Source: an uncultured Flavobacteriaceae bacterium
GTDB taxonomy: Bacteria; Bacteroidota; Bacteroidia; Flavobacteriales; Flavobacteriaceae
Assembly (NCBI GenBank): GCA_947500575.1
Contig: CANMSI010000002.1
Span: forward strand, 682,001-746,000
Direction: 5' to 3'
Length of the DNA stretch: 64,000 nt
The notes under the pieces were generated by a model. That model had not been told where the DNA came from. It saw only the letters and a list, made by a program, of their open reading frames with translations, and ran no database searches. Positions 8,667-17,709 of the stretch are shown here, piece after piece. Numbering within the stretch: the stretch's first letter is position 1; every line of letters begins with the position of its first letter. Position numbers and translations under genes: made by a program.

Positions 8667-8720
8667 GTTGATTATTAAATTATTGTCTTTTTTAATTCTA
8701 AACAAAATGCTATTTTAATT

Positions 8721-9383
8721 ATGACTTTAAAATCAATTCATATTGTATTACTCACTGGTATAGGGATGCTCTTTTTAGGTTGCTCAAGTATGAAATTATC
8801 GAATTCTTATAAATCAGATAATTTTGAAACGCAACTGAACAAAAAAGTTCTGGTTATTTCTAGAACCCCTTTAGTAGATGTTCGTAAAGAGTATGAAATA
8901 GAAATAGCCAATAAATTAAAAGCTAAGAACATCAATGCCGTTGCCAGTCATTTAGTTTTTCCTAATTTAAAAAGAATAGATAATAAAACCGCTTCGCGAA
9001 TTTCAGAAGTTGTAGCACTATTTAGAAAAGAAGGTTTCGATATCATATTATTAACTTCTTTGAAAGATGTTCAGGAACAAAAGGTATTACAGACTCAAGG
9101 AGGTTATAGCTCTTTAACAGATTACTACGGCAACAAATATATTACTTTGAAGGGGTATTATGACGATGTTAATGCACCACCAAAATTACCTCCACTGGAA
9201 ATGGACGAAACAACTACTACCCAAGTATTAACCACCTATATTTTGGAAGCAGTTACTTATAATTTAGCGCTGGAAGAAAAAGAAAGATTACTATCGGTAA
9301 CTACTGCAGAGGTGACGAATCCTGATTCTGGCAAAGAGGTAAGAAGAGAGTTTGCAAAACTTATTGCTTCCCAATTTCAATAG
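8721..9383 (+). CDS. Putative lipoprotein, member of a three-copy family (copy 1)
   Basis: A 220-residue lipoprotein with signal peptide and lipobox ending FLGCSS (C21). After the anchor comes KKVLVISRTPLVDVRKEYEIEIANKLKAKNINAVASHLVFP in outline: a beta-strand, then a helix, then the INAVxSHLVFP motif, then a second strand with DIILLTSL. This alternating alpha/beta layout resembles a small nucleotide- or ligand-binding fold. The products at 25740 and 29650 share the layout and the N-A-(V/I)-E/A motif and are paralogues. The function is unknown. It is monocistronic, with a -7 box candidate 55 bp upstream and a tandem Usp gene 185 bp downstream. Confidence 0.75.
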   Translation: MTLKSIHIVLLTGIGMLFLGCSSMKLSNSYKSDNFETQLNKKVLVISRTPLVDVRKEYEIEIANKLKAKNINAVASHLVFPNLKRIDNKTASRISEVVALFRKEGFDIILLTSLKDVQEQKVLQTQGGYSSLTDYYGNKYITLKGYYDDVNAPPKLPPLEMDETTTTQVLTTYILEAVTYNLALEEKERLLSVTTAEVTNPDSGKEVRREFAKLIASQFQ

Positions 9384-9568
9384 CAATACCCATATTTATT
9401 CTGGGCTACAACTTTTTTGCACCAATTTATAGGTATCACATTTTAAGAAATGAGGACCGCTGAAGTTGCATCGCCTATTAGCGGACAAAAGAGGATAGCA
9501 GGAGAAAATTATTTCCTAAAAAAAGGGCATCAATAGATATTTCATTTTCTAACATTAAATTTTACCAC

Positions 9569-10420
9569 ATGTTCAAATTTACCAAGATAGAAAAGATAAT
9601 TGTCCCAGTTGATTTTTCCAAACATTCTGAATATGCATTGGAAACAGCAGCCATTTTAGCCAAAGAGCAGAACGCAGAAATTACAGTGATGCATATGCTA
9701 GAGTTATCTGAATCTATATTCTCACAATCAAGCACAGCTAAGAACGATGAAATGATGTTTATGCTGGCTTTAGCTGACAAAAAGTTCAAAGAGTTTCTTC
9801 ACCAAGACTATCTCAAGGGCCTCAAGGTACTTCCCGTAATAAAGCACCACAAAGTGTTCAAAGAAGTAGACGAAGTAGCAAAGAAATTAAATGCAGATTT
9901 AATTGTAATGGGATCTCATGGTCATAGTGAACACGAAGGCGTTTTCACTGGTTCTAATACAGAAAAAGTGGTGCGTCATAGCAAAACTCCTGTTTTGGTT
10001 GTTAAATCGGAACCTACTTTTTCAAATTTTAATCATGTTGTATATGCATCCGATTTTTCAGAAGCAAGCATTTCGTCCTTTAACGAAGCATCCGATTTTT
10101 TAACAACCATAGGAAATCAATTAAGCCTTCTGCACGTGAACCTCCCAAATACAAGCTTTAAAAATACCGAGGAGATAGAAACAAAGGTTAGGGATTTTTT
10201 AAAGAAGGTAGATGGAAACCTCGATAGATTGGACGATGTTGTATATGTTGCAGATTATACCGTGGAAGCCGGGATTTTAAATTATTCAAAAAAAGTTAAA
10301 GCAGATTTAATCGCAGCAACCACACATGGAAGAACAGGCTTCAACCATCTTTTACATGGTAGTATCGCAGAAGATTTGGTAAATCATGCCAGGCTTCCAG
10401 TAATTATATTTAATCTATAA
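9569..10420 (+). CDS. Tandem universal stress protein (UspA-type)
   Basis: A 283-residue cytoplasmic protein made of two Usp domains (about 1-150 and 155-283). The first has IIVPVDFSKHSEYAL and the ATP-binding signature MGSHGHSEHEGVFTGSNTEKV. The second has VVYASDFSEAS and ATTHGRTGFNHLLHGSIAED. Both match G-x2-G-x9-G-(S/T), so both sites are likely to bind ATP. Tandem Usp proteins in bacteria are often induced under energy limitation or low oxygen. The position next to pta-ackA and a fumarate-respiration operon fits that, but no regulator site was identified. Confidence 0.92.
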   Translation: MFKFTKIEKIIVPVDFSKHSEYALETAAILAKEQNAEITVMHMLELSESIFSQSSTAKNDEMMFMLALADKKFKEFLHQDYLKGLKVLPVIKHHKVFKEVDEVAKKLNADLIVMGSHGHSEHEGVFTGSNTEKVVRHSKTPVLVVKSEPTFSNFNHVVYASDFSEASISSFNEASDFLTTIGNQLSLLHVNLPNTSFKNTEEIETKVRDFLKKVDGNLDRLDDVVYVADYTVEAGILNYSKKVKADLIAATTHGRTGFNHLLHGSIAEDLVNHARLPVIIFNL

Positions 10421-10495
10421 GTACTGCGGCAAGAAAGAAGTATGCTAATAAATATGACTTTTTTCCCTTGCTATGGATTTACTTTATTCAGCTTC

Positions 10496-10528
10496 TTGCA
10501 TAGGAACATTCAATTCAATATATGTTTT
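10496..10528 (+). promoter_or_regulatory. Candidate promoter upstream of pta
   Basis: TTG at 10496-10498 and TATGTTTT at 10521-10528 (7/8 to TAnnTTTG) have a 22-nt spacer. It lies about 175 bp before the pta ATG, which would give a long leader. It is a candidate only. Confidence 0.3.
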
Positions 10529-10704
10529 TAGGAAATTCTCATTGTTATGCAGCCTGGTTATGCATTGTTTAAGAGATCCCTGCATTTAAAGAATATAGGA
10601 AGCAGCAATCCAACGGATTAAATGACCATAGCTTTAATCCACTTATGTACTTATAAAAGACAAAATGCATACCTTTAGAGGACTCTAAAAAACATCTCTA
10701 AATT

Positions 10705-12792
10705 ATGTCAAAAGCCTTGTATGTTGCCACTTTAGAATCTCATAGTGGCAAATCTTTAGTTGTTCTTGGTTTAATGCAATTACTATTAGGTAAGATGGTC
10801 AAAGTGGGCTATTTCAGACCTGTAATAGATGATATTAAAACTGGAGAAATAGACAATCATATCCAAACGGTGGTGTCTCATTTTAAGTTAGACATTCCTA
10901 TGGAAGATGTCTACGCCTTAACTCAAAATCAGGTAGTAGATATGTTCAACGACGGAAGACAAGGTGATATCTTGGATGCCATAATTTCTAAGTATAAACA
11001 ACTCGAAAAGCATTTTGACTTTCTTCTGGTAGAAGGCAGTGATTTCTCAAGTGACGGAAGTATTATAGAATTTGACCTGAACATGGATATTGCCAAAAAT
11101 TTGGGCATCCCAGTGGTCCTAATTGATAATGGAAGGGGAAAGACACTTGAAGAGTTTTGCGGTAATCTAGAGTCCGCTGTGAACACTTATATGCAGAAGG
11201 GTATTGAAATTATAGGCGTTGTAGCGAACAAGGTTCGACCTGAAAATGTGGATTTGGTCAACCAACGTCTAGAAAGGGAATTGGAGGGCAAAACAGTAGC
11301 CTTTGCGGTTCCTAGAGTTAAAAATCTATCGCATCCCACACTAAATGAAATTTTAGAGTCGTTAGATGGTAAAGTACTTTTTGGGAAAGAAAATCTAGAT
11401 AATCAAACCGGAAGTTTTGGTGTAGGCGCCATGCAATTGCATAATTATCTTACCAACCTTCGAGACAATAGTCTGGTCATAACGCCTGGAGACAGAGCAG
11501 ATATAATTCTAGGTGCTTTACAAGCAAATGTCTCGGATAATTACCCCACAATTTCTGGCATAGTGCTCACCGGAGGAATCCTTCCAGAACCGTCTATTCT
11601 ATCTCTTTTAGAGGGTTTTGAAACACATGTTCCTATTATTTCCGTACAGCAGGGTACTTTTGATGCCACAAATGCTGTGGGCAACATCAAATCCAAAATT
11701 TATGCAGAAAGTAAACAAAAGATCGCAACTTCAATAGCCTTATTCAATACCCATATAGATGGCGAATTATTATTAGAACGCTTGAAAACTTTTGAACCTA
11801 AAGGTACTACCCCTAGAATGTTTCAATACAACCTACTCCAACGTGCTAAAACACAGAAGAAACACATTGTACTGCCAGAGGGTGAAGATGCCCGAATTTT
11901 GGAGGCAGCATGTGAGTTAACTGCTTTGGACATTGTTGATATTACCTTATTAGGAAATCAAGAGCGAATAGAAAAGAAGGCAATGCAATTAGGTTTTGAT
12001 CTTTCGTATTTGAACATACTCGACCCCACCAACGCCCCAAATTTTGAAAGTTATGCAAGTACTTTTAATGAGTTACGAAAGCATAAGGGAGTGAATATGG
12101 ATGTAGCTCGAGATACTATGCTCGATGTCTCCTATTTTGGAACTATGATGGTTTATAAAGGTGATGCCGACGGAATGGTTTCGGGGGCCATACACACAAC
12201 CCAACATACCATTAGACCAGCGCTGCAATTTGTTAAAACCAAGCCAGGTATTGGAGTAGTATCTTCGGTATTTTTTATGTGCTTAGAAAATCGAGTTTCG
12301 GTTTTTGGAGATTGTGCAATCAACCCTAATCCTAGCGCGGAACAATTGGCAGAAATAGCCGTATCATCTGCCGCTTCTGCCGAGGCTTTCGGAATAAAAG
12401 CGAAGATTGCAATGCTGTCCTATTCTTCTGGAAGTTCTGGGAAGGGTGAAGATGTAGAGAAAGTTCTTAAGGCAACAGAAATTGTAAAAAGTTTGCATCC
12501 AAACCTACAGATTGAAGGTCCCATACAATACGATGCCGCCGTGGATCCTTTGGTAGGTAAAAGTAAATTACCAGATTCTGAGGTAGCGGGTGAGGCTTCT
12601 GTTTTAATATTTCCCGATTTAAATACGGGTAATAATACCTATAAAGCGGTACAAAGAGAAACCGGTGCACTAGCAATTGGTCCAATGCTTCAAGGACTTA
12701 ACAAACCCGTAAACGATTTGAGCAGAGGTTGTACGGTTGAAGATATTTTTAATACTGTAATTGTAACGGCCATTCAAGCACAAGAAAGTTGA
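10705..12792 (+). CDS. pta: Phosphate acetyltransferase (long, three-domain form)
   Basis: A 695-residue enzyme that converts acetyl-CoA and phosphate to acetyl phosphate. It has the full-length architecture of E. coli Pta: an N-terminal P-loop-like/BioD-type domain (ATLESHSGKSLVVLGL, 8-23), a central DRTGG regulatory domain (around VITPGDRADIILGALQ) and a C-terminal catalytic PTA_PTB domain (about 370-690) with VLPEGEDARILEAA, DGMVSGAIHTTQHTIRP and PDLNTGNNTYK. ackA starts 6 bp after the stop, so the two form an operon that makes ATP through acetate formation or takes acetate up. The start codon gives the conserved MSKALYVATLES N-terminus. Confidence 0.96.
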   Translation: MSKALYVATLESHSGKSLVVLGLMQLLLGKMVKVGYFRPVIDDIKTGEIDNHIQTVVSHFKLDIPMEDVYALTQNQVVDMFNDGRQGDILDAIISKYKQLEKHFDFLLVEGSDFSSDGSIIEFDLNMDIAKNLGIPVVLIDNGRGKTLEEFCGNLESAVNTYMQKGIEIIGVVANKVRPENVDLVNQRLERELEGKTVAFAVPRVKNLSHPTLNEILESLDGKVLFGKENLDNQTGSFGVGAMQLHNYLTNLRDNSLVITPGDRADIILGALQANVSDNYPTISGIVLTGGILPEPSILSLLEGFETHVPIISVQQGTFDATNAVGNIKSKIYAESKQKIATSIALFNTHIDGELLLERLKTFEPKGTTPRMFQYNLLQRAKTQKKHIVLPEGEDARILEAACELTALDIVDITLLGNQERIEKKAMQLGFDLSYLNILDPTNAPNFESYASTFNELRKHKGVNMDVARDTMLDVSYFGTMMVYKGDADGMVSGAIHTTQHTIRPALQFVKTKPGIGVVSSVFFMCLENRVSVFGDCAINPNPSAEQLAEIAVSSAASAEAFGIKAKIAMLSYSSGSSGKGEDVEKVLKATEIVKSLHPNLQIEGPIQYDAAVDPLVGKSKLPDSEVAGEASVLIFPDLNTGNNTYKAVQRETGALAIGPMLQGLNKPVNDLSRGCTVEDIFNTVIVTAIQAQES

Positions 12793-12798
12793 ATAACT

Positions 12799-13986
12799 AT
12801 GCAGATTCTGATTATTAACTCGGGGAGTTCCTCCATCAAATTTCAAGTCATCAAAATGCCCTCGGAAGAAGTCATTTGCAAAGGCATGGTTGAGCGCATT
12901 GGAATGGAAAATGCAACACTGCATTATGAATCCAAAGGAAAATCTCATTCCAAAATACAAATTTTATCAAACCATAAAGAAGGATTAGGAGCAATTACAA
13001 GCATACTGATGCACAATGACATGGGAGTCATAAAGCAGCCAGATGAGATTGACGTGGTAGCTCACAGGGTTGTGCATGGTGGGAATCGCTTTGACCAACC
13101 CACTATAATTGATGAAGACGTTTTGGCAGAGGTTGAACGATTGGCTTCTTTAGCGCCCTTGCATAATCCTGCGAATGCCATAGGGATAAAAGTAGCAGCC
13201 GAGATCTTTAAGAACGCAACACAAGTTGCTGTTTTTGATACAGCCTTTCACCAAACACTTCCAGAAAAAGCGTATCGGTACGCAATCCCCAAGGCACTTG
13301 CCGACGAACATCACATTCAAGTATATGGTTTTCATGGTACAAGTCATAAATATGTTTCAGAAAAAGCCAGCAACTATCTAAAACAAGGTATTCGTAAAAT
13401 TATCAGTGTTCATTTAGGAAATGGTTGTAGCATAACTGCAATAAAAGATGGTCAAAGTATAGATCACTCCCTTGGGTTTGGCCCCTCTAATGGACTTATT
13501 ATGGGAACCCGAAGTGGGGATATTGATCAATCAGTAGTTTTTTATCTGATGGATCACTTGAGGATGTCATCCAAGGAAGTGAACCAATTGTTGCAAAAGA
13601 AAAGCGGTCTTTTTGGTCTAACAGGCTATTCAGATTTACGGGAAATACAAAGAGAAGCAACTGCTGGGAATAAAGATTGCCAATTGGCTTTAGCAATGAC
13701 TTCCTATCGCATTAAGAAGTATATTGGCAGTTATGTTGCGTTGCTTAATGGTGTAGAAGCTTTGTTGTTTACAGCAGGTATTGGCGAAAACTCAAATGTA
13801 CTTCGCGCCATGGTTTGTGAACATATGGAGGCCTTAGGCATTCAAATAGATACACAAAAAAATGCCCAAAAAGCATCCTCCATTTTAGAAATTCAAAAAG
13901 AAGGCTCCTCAGTAAAAATCCTTGTAATTCCTACTAATGAAGAACTGGAAATTGCCAAACAGAGTTATGCATTAACAAAAGAATAA
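12799..13986 (+). CDS. ackA: Acetate kinase
   Basis: A 395-residue acetate kinase, ADP + acetyl phosphate to ATP + acetate. It shows the ASKHA-fold phosphate motif INSGSSSIKFQ (5-15), HRVVHGG, DTAFHQTLPEKAYRYAIP, YGFHGTSHKYVS, HLGNGCSI and FTAGIGENS. All are standard and the length is typical (about 400). It lies 6 bp downstream of pta and is convergent with the PagL-like gene (10 bp apart). No separate terminator is obvious in the gap. With the neighbouring fumarate operon it points to a mixed fermentative/respiratory capacity. Confidence 0.97.
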   Translation: MQILIINSGSSSIKFQVIKMPSEEVICKGMVERIGMENATLHYESKGKSHSKIQILSNHKEGLGAITSILMHNDMGVIKQPDEIDVVAHRVVHGGNRFDQPTIIDEDVLAEVERLASLAPLHNPANAIGIKVAAEIFKNATQVAVFDTAFHQTLPEKAYRYAIPKALADEHHIQVYGFHGTSHKYVSEKASNYLKQGIRKIISVHLGNGCSITAIKDGQSIDHSLGFGPSNGLIMGTRSGDIDQSVVFYLMDHLRMSSKEVNQLLQKKSGLFGLTGYSDLREIQREATAGNKDCQLALAMTSYRIKKYIGSYVALLNGVEALLFTAGIGENSNVLRAMVCEHMEALGIQIDTQKNAQKASSILEIQKEGSSVKILVIPTNEELEIAKQSYALTKE

Positions 13987-13996
13987 ATCGTTTTTT

Positions 13997-15139
13997 TCAC
14001 CATTTAAATGGTTTGATCCCAACACCATATTCAATATAATCTGCAGCACCTCCATCTAAAGTCTTTAACCCAATTTGAGCGAATAGCTTTTTAGAGAAGT
14101 CATATCGCAATGCGGGCCGCATAAAGAATGCTCCTTTTCCTCTGTCATCGGAAAGATAGGTACCTATCTGAAACTTAACGGTTAGCTTATAAAACATAAA
14201 ATCGTATCCTACATGAATTCCTGTAAGTATTCGCTCCGAAGATTCCAAATTGCGCAGACGATTATCAAAAAACATATCAAAACCTGCATTGACTCCATGC
14301 ATTTCATTGAATCTATGTTCATAATCCAAAACAGCCGAAGCTGTCCCGTATAACGTCTTAGTGCCCATATCCTCATCTCTTTGCGAAAACCCTCCAGCCA
14401 AATAGAGACTAATTGCGTTCTCCGAAGTTTGGTCGCGTAGCGATTTTGCAGGGCGTTTAAAACGTGCGGGTAAAACATCATTTGTAAATATATTCCCCTC
14501 TCTTTTTTGCGCTGCATTGTAGTGGTATCTTAGACCTAAATTGATCCCATAAAGATTGAGACCGTTATTTGGTAAAAAGGTAGAACCATTGCTAAAATGG
14601 CTAAAATCCACTCCATAAAGGATATCCAACTCTCTGGTAAACTTATAAGAAAAACCTAGATCAATATTAAAGTATACGGCAGCACTAGCACCAATAGATT
14701 CGTTCAAGGGATTCTCCACCGCATTAAAAGGATTAAGGCTGTAGGTAAGTCCTAAAGAAGGCGCGATACTGAAAACATTTCTTCTATCGGAACTTGAAAT
14801 TGGAAAGTTTATAAACCCATAAACAGCATTAGGCACTCCAAATACTTGAGCATCATTTAAAAATCCAACATAGGCACCAACACCATAAGAGGGGTATCCA
14901 TATCTGCTAGGCCAGCTTTCTGGATTGGTGGATTGCCAACCCAACTTTACCGTAATTCCTCCATATCCATTATCTAAAATACCACTACTGCCTAACGCAT
15001 TATCAGATTTTAAAAAAGCACCGTAATGGGATTTCACCTCAATGAATCTAAATTTATTTGATAGATCCACATTCGTTGTTATCTGAGCATTGGTAAGGAA
15101 GAAAAAACAAATTAAAGCAATAGTAAATAATTTAGTCAT
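13997..15139 (-). CDS. PagL/acyloxyacyl hydrolase-like outer-membrane beta-barrel
   Basis: A 380-residue protein with signal peptide (MTKLFTIALICFFFLTNAQ) and a C-terminal outer-membrane barrel of about eight strands. The block DFSHFSNGSTFLPNNGLN matches the lipid A 3-O-deacylase (PagL) H-x-S-N motif. Bacteroidetes homologues are usually annotated as acyloxyacyl hydrolases. A role in remodelling lipid A acyl chains at the outer membrane is therefore inferred. It is the last gene of the long minus-strand operon, 21 bp after the TRIC-type channel gene. Its connection to the respiratory genes upstream is unclear. Confidence 0.72.
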   Translation of the reverse strand: MTKLFTIALICFFFLTNAQITTNVDLSNKFRFIEVKSHYGAFLKSDNALGSSGILDNGYGGITVKLGWQSTNPESWPSRYGYPSYGVGAYVGFLNDAQVFGVPNAVYGFINFPISSSDRRNVFSIAPSLGLTYSLNPFNAVENPLNESIGASAAVYFNIDLGFSYKFTRELDILYGVDFSHFSNGSTFLPNNGLNLYGINLGLRYHYNAAQKREGNIFTNDVLPARFKRPAKSLRDQTSENAISLYLAGGFSQRDEDMGTKTLYGTASAVLDYEHRFNEMHGVNAGFDMFFDNRLRNLESSERILTGIHVGYDFMFYKLTVKFQIGTYLSDDRGKGAFFMRPALRYDFSKKLFAQIGLKTLDGGAADYIEYGVGIKPFKW

Positions 15140-15160
15140 ATTTATATTATAAAGGATATT

Positions 15161-15775
15161 TCATTTTTTTTTGATGGTATAAGTAGGCAAAGAAATCATA
15201 AATTTTACGGCTAAAACCCGTATCACAACCACTAGAGCAATGGTACTGATATACGATATGTTATTATCGAAATTCAGGGAGTACAAAATGATAAAACAAA
15301 CAGCACCTGCCAGAGAAGCCAAAGCATAGATTTCTTTTCTGAAAATAATTGGGATTTCATTGCATAAAATATCTCGGATTACTCCTCCAAAACATCCTGT
15401 CATAATCCCAAGGATAACACTTACTGCAGGGTCTAAATTTGCGGAAACTCCAATTTTGACACCGCTGATAGTAAATATGGCAAGGCCTATAGTATCAAAT
15501 ATAAAGAGGGATCTTGTCAAAAAATATATTTTATTTCGGAATAGTATGGCCAAAAGAACGGAAACACTTATAAAGTGTACTACATAAAAATGTCCCATCC
15601 ACCAAACAGGGGTATTTCCGATAAAGACATCTCTTAAAATACCTCCACCCAAGGCAGTAGCAAAGGCAACTATGAAAATCCCAAAAACGTCCATTTCTCG
15701 TTTTATAGCCATTAATGCCCCTGAAATAGCAAACGCAATTGTACCTAAAACATCAAATACATCAAAAAACTCCAT
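15161..15775 (-). CDS. TRIC/UPF0126 (YicG-type) membrane channel
   Basis: A 204-residue inner-membrane protein built of two homologous halves of about three helices each. The paired signatures are ATALGGGILRDVFIGNTPVWW in the first half and MTGCFGGVIRDILCNEIP in the second (G-G-x-x-R-D). These define the prokaryotic trimeric intracellular cation channel family, formerly UPF0126. Proposed roles include cation or small amino acid (glycine) passage; none can be chosen from sequence. It lies 26 bp downstream of the porin gene in the operon. Confidence 0.9.
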   Translation of the reverse strand: MEFFDVFDVLGTIAFAISGALMAIKREMDVFGIFIVAFATALGGGILRDVFIGNTPVWWMGHFYVVHFISVSVLLAILFRNKIYFLTRSLFIFDTIGLAIFTISGVKIGVSANLDPAVSVILGIMTGCFGGVIRDILCNEIPIIFRKEIYALASLAGAVCFIILYSLNFDNNISYISTIALVVVIRVLAVKFMISLPTYTIKKK

Positions 15776-15801
15776 TGGTTATTTTTGGCTAATATATTGG
15801 T

Positions 15802-16935
15802 TTAGAAATCAAATTTAACTCCAATACCATAAACACTTTGATTCCTTTTTTCTCCTATGCTATTTTTACTTTGATCGATCTTGGAAGCGGCGAAAATCTT
15901 ACTTCCCTTTTTGAACGCGTAGCTAACTTCACCAATAATGAAAGCTGTATTAAAATCGCCCAAACCTTCATCATCATTCGGACTTAAATAGTTGAATCCT
16001 GTGGCGACCTTCCAACGGTTATTTTTGGAAAAGATGTAGCCCAGATAAAATTCGACTCCTGAGGCGTCATAGAAATTATCTCCCAATTTTTGATGTTGTT
16101 TTAAATTGGCATAGGAAGCAGCAACTGACAAACGATTTTTTTCATAGGATACAGATGTTACAAAAGCCTCATCACCATCTTTGGCTTGATTGGGCAACGG
16201 GTTATCAACTCCATCAAGTACTTTATTGTACCCTACACCTATTGCAAATCCATCAATAGCATAACTGGCGCCTAGCCCATAGGTATCTATAGATTTACTA
16301 TTAACGGAAATATTTCTTGCTTGCCCTTGAATACCAATCTTCAAACCAGAATTTGTATAGGTCAGCTTTAATAACTGGTTGGCCCTTCCAGTTCCCGATA
16401 CCCCACCGTCCGAAATATTCCACACACCAATAGCGGCTCCACCGAATGCCGAAAACTTATCTACTTGGTTTGCGCCCAATTGGTAATACACTGAATTTTG
16501 CTTTCCGAAAGTGAGTTCAAAATCCTTATAAGAAAAACCTGCAAAACCTAGTCTTGCAAATACGGCATCTCCTACTTGGGCTATTCCAGCTCCTGGGTCT
16601 ACGGCAAATTCTACAGTTTCATCTCTAGAAACCAAATTCAAACCTAATTCTATTCCACCAATAACATTGAAATTATCGGTTTCATTTTTTGAAAGAGAGT
16701 GTTTTAGCTTAATACCAATTCGCGGAGCGTTATTTGAAATTCCGATTTCGCCTTCTTCGGCGAAACCAGCACCAATTCGAAGGCTACCGTAGGGAGTCAC
16801 TCGTGAAGCAATTGCATCTATCCAATTTGAGTTGTCTTTTTTCTCTTGTTGTGTCTGTGCTTGTATTTCTTGTATAAGAAGTAAAGTAATAATTAATACT
16901 ACCGTTTTTCCGCATGTAGCAAGGGATTTCTTCAT
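15802..16935 (-). CDS. Outer-membrane porin
   Basis: A 377-residue protein with a signal peptide (to about IQAQ, residue 27) followed by strands typical of 16-stranded trimeric porins (TPYGSLRIGAGFAEEG near the start, GIGVKFDF at the end, terminal Phe). The pattern resembles the Gram-negative porin 4 family. It is placed 24 bp downstream of sdhB in an operon for asparagine/aspartate/fumarate metabolism. It may therefore admit dicarboxylates or amino acids through the outer membrane; this is inference from position. Confidence 0.8.
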   Translation of the reverse strand: MKKSLATCGKTVVLIITLLLIQEIQAQTQQEKKDNSNWIDAIASRVTPYGSLRIGAGFAEEGEIGISNNAPRIGIKLKHSLSKNETDNFNVIGGIELGLNLVSRDETVEFAVDPGAGIAQVGDAVFARLGFAGFSYKDFELTFGKQNSVYYQLGANQVDKFSAFGGAAIGVWNISDGGVSGTGRANQLLKLTYTNSGLKIGIQGQARNISVNSKSIDTYGLGASYAIDGFAIGVGYNKVLDGVDNPLPNQAKDGDEAFVTSVSYEKNRLSVAASYANLKQHQKLGDNFYDASGVEFYLGYIFSKNNRWKVATGFNYLSPNDDEGLGDFNTAFIIGEVSYAFKKGSKIFAASKIDQSKNSIGEKRNQSVYGIGVKFDF

Positions 16936-16959
16936 AAGGCCCTGATTTATTATTAATAT

Positions 16960-17703
16960 TTATCCAAAAACTTTTGACTTTGTAACTCTGGCATTCATTT
17001 CTGCAATATTTATGATAGAAATTCCCTCAGGACATTCTACTTCGCAAGCACCCGTAAAAGTGCAACTACCAAAACCTTCAATTTCCATTTGATAGGTCAT
17101 TTCTGTAACCCGCTTGTGCTCTTCTGCATGCCCTTGAGGCAACCCATTTAAATGATTAATTTTGGCCGAGGTGAAAAGAGCCGCCGAAGAGTTTTTACAA
17201 GTGGCTACACAAGCTCCACAGCCTATGCAAGCTGCAGCGTCCATTGCTCTATCCGAAACTTCTTTAGGTATAGGAATGGCATTTGCTTCTGGCGCGGTAC
17301 CGGTTTTGGCACTGATAAAAGCGCCTTGCTCAATAATTCTATCAAAGGCGGAGCGGTCTACAATTAAGTCCTTGATTACCGGAAAAGATGCTGCTCTCCA
17401 AGGCTCTACCACAATGGTATCTCCATCTTTAAAACTACGCATATGCAATTGGCAGGTGGTCATATTATCATGTGGCCCGTGCGCACGCCCATTAATAAAA
17501 ACTCCACATTGACCACAGATTCCCTCACGGCAATCGTATTCATAAGCGATTACTTTTTCATCTTTAAGTACCAGTAGCTCGTTCAAGTGGTCCAATGCTT
17601 CCAGAAAAGACATATCTTCTGTTAAACCAGCTACTTCATAGGCTCTAATGGCACCTTTATTTTTCGGTCCTTCTTGTCTCCAAATTTTGAATGTCACTTT
17701 CAT
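16960..17703 (-). CDS. sdhB: Succinate dehydrogenase / fumarate reductase iron-sulfur subunit
   Basis: A 247-residue subunit carrying three Fe-S clusters. [2Fe-2S] ligands are C58, C63, C66 (CREGICGQC) and C84. The ferredoxin part has C159-x2-C162-x2-C165-x3-C169 and C214-x5-C220-x3-C224. Electrons pass between SdhA and the haem-bearing SdhC. The start gives MKVTFKIWRQ, normal for the type-B enzyme of Bacteroidetes. It lies 6 bp downstream of sdhA. In this phylum the same enzyme can run in either direction, and the neighbouring aspartase and Dcu genes favour fumarate reduction. Confidence 0.96.
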   Translation of the reverse strand: MKVTFKIWRQEGPKNKGAIRAYEVAGLTEDMSFLEALDHLNELLVLKDEKVIAYEYDCREGICGQCGVFINGRAHGPHDNMTTCQLHMRSFKDGDTIVVEPWRAASFPVIKDLIVDRSAFDRIIEQGAFISAKTGTAPEANAIPIPKEVSDRAMDAAACIGCGACVATCKNSSAALFTSAKINHLNGLPQGHAEEHKRVTEMTYQMEIEGFGSCTFTGACEVECPEGISIINIAEMNARVTKSKVFG

Positions 17704-17709
17704 CCTTTC

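Larger units (their letters stand above)
8071..8720. other. 650-bp non-coding region with hairpins and a gene remnant
   Basis: No complete gene is seen. Structures present are an 8-bp inverted repeat GTCATGGT/ACCATGAC (8100-8107, 8140-8147), a hairpin GTACTTTT/AAAAGTAC (8226-8233, 8241-8248) and a hairpin ACAACACGC-AAAA-GCGaTGTTGT (8307-8329). A start-less open stretch at 8396-8572 encodes about 58 lysine-rich residues and looks like the tail of a decayed gene. The 3' part carries a promoter candidate for the lipoprotein gene at 8721. Together with the two orphan genes upstream, this reads as a degraded accessory locus next to tRNA-Ser. Confidence 0.5.

Noticed and set aside
9450-9536. 28-codon frame upstream of the Usp gene
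   Set aside because: No hydrophobic segment, motif or coupling to the downstream start; chance length in AT-rich DNA.
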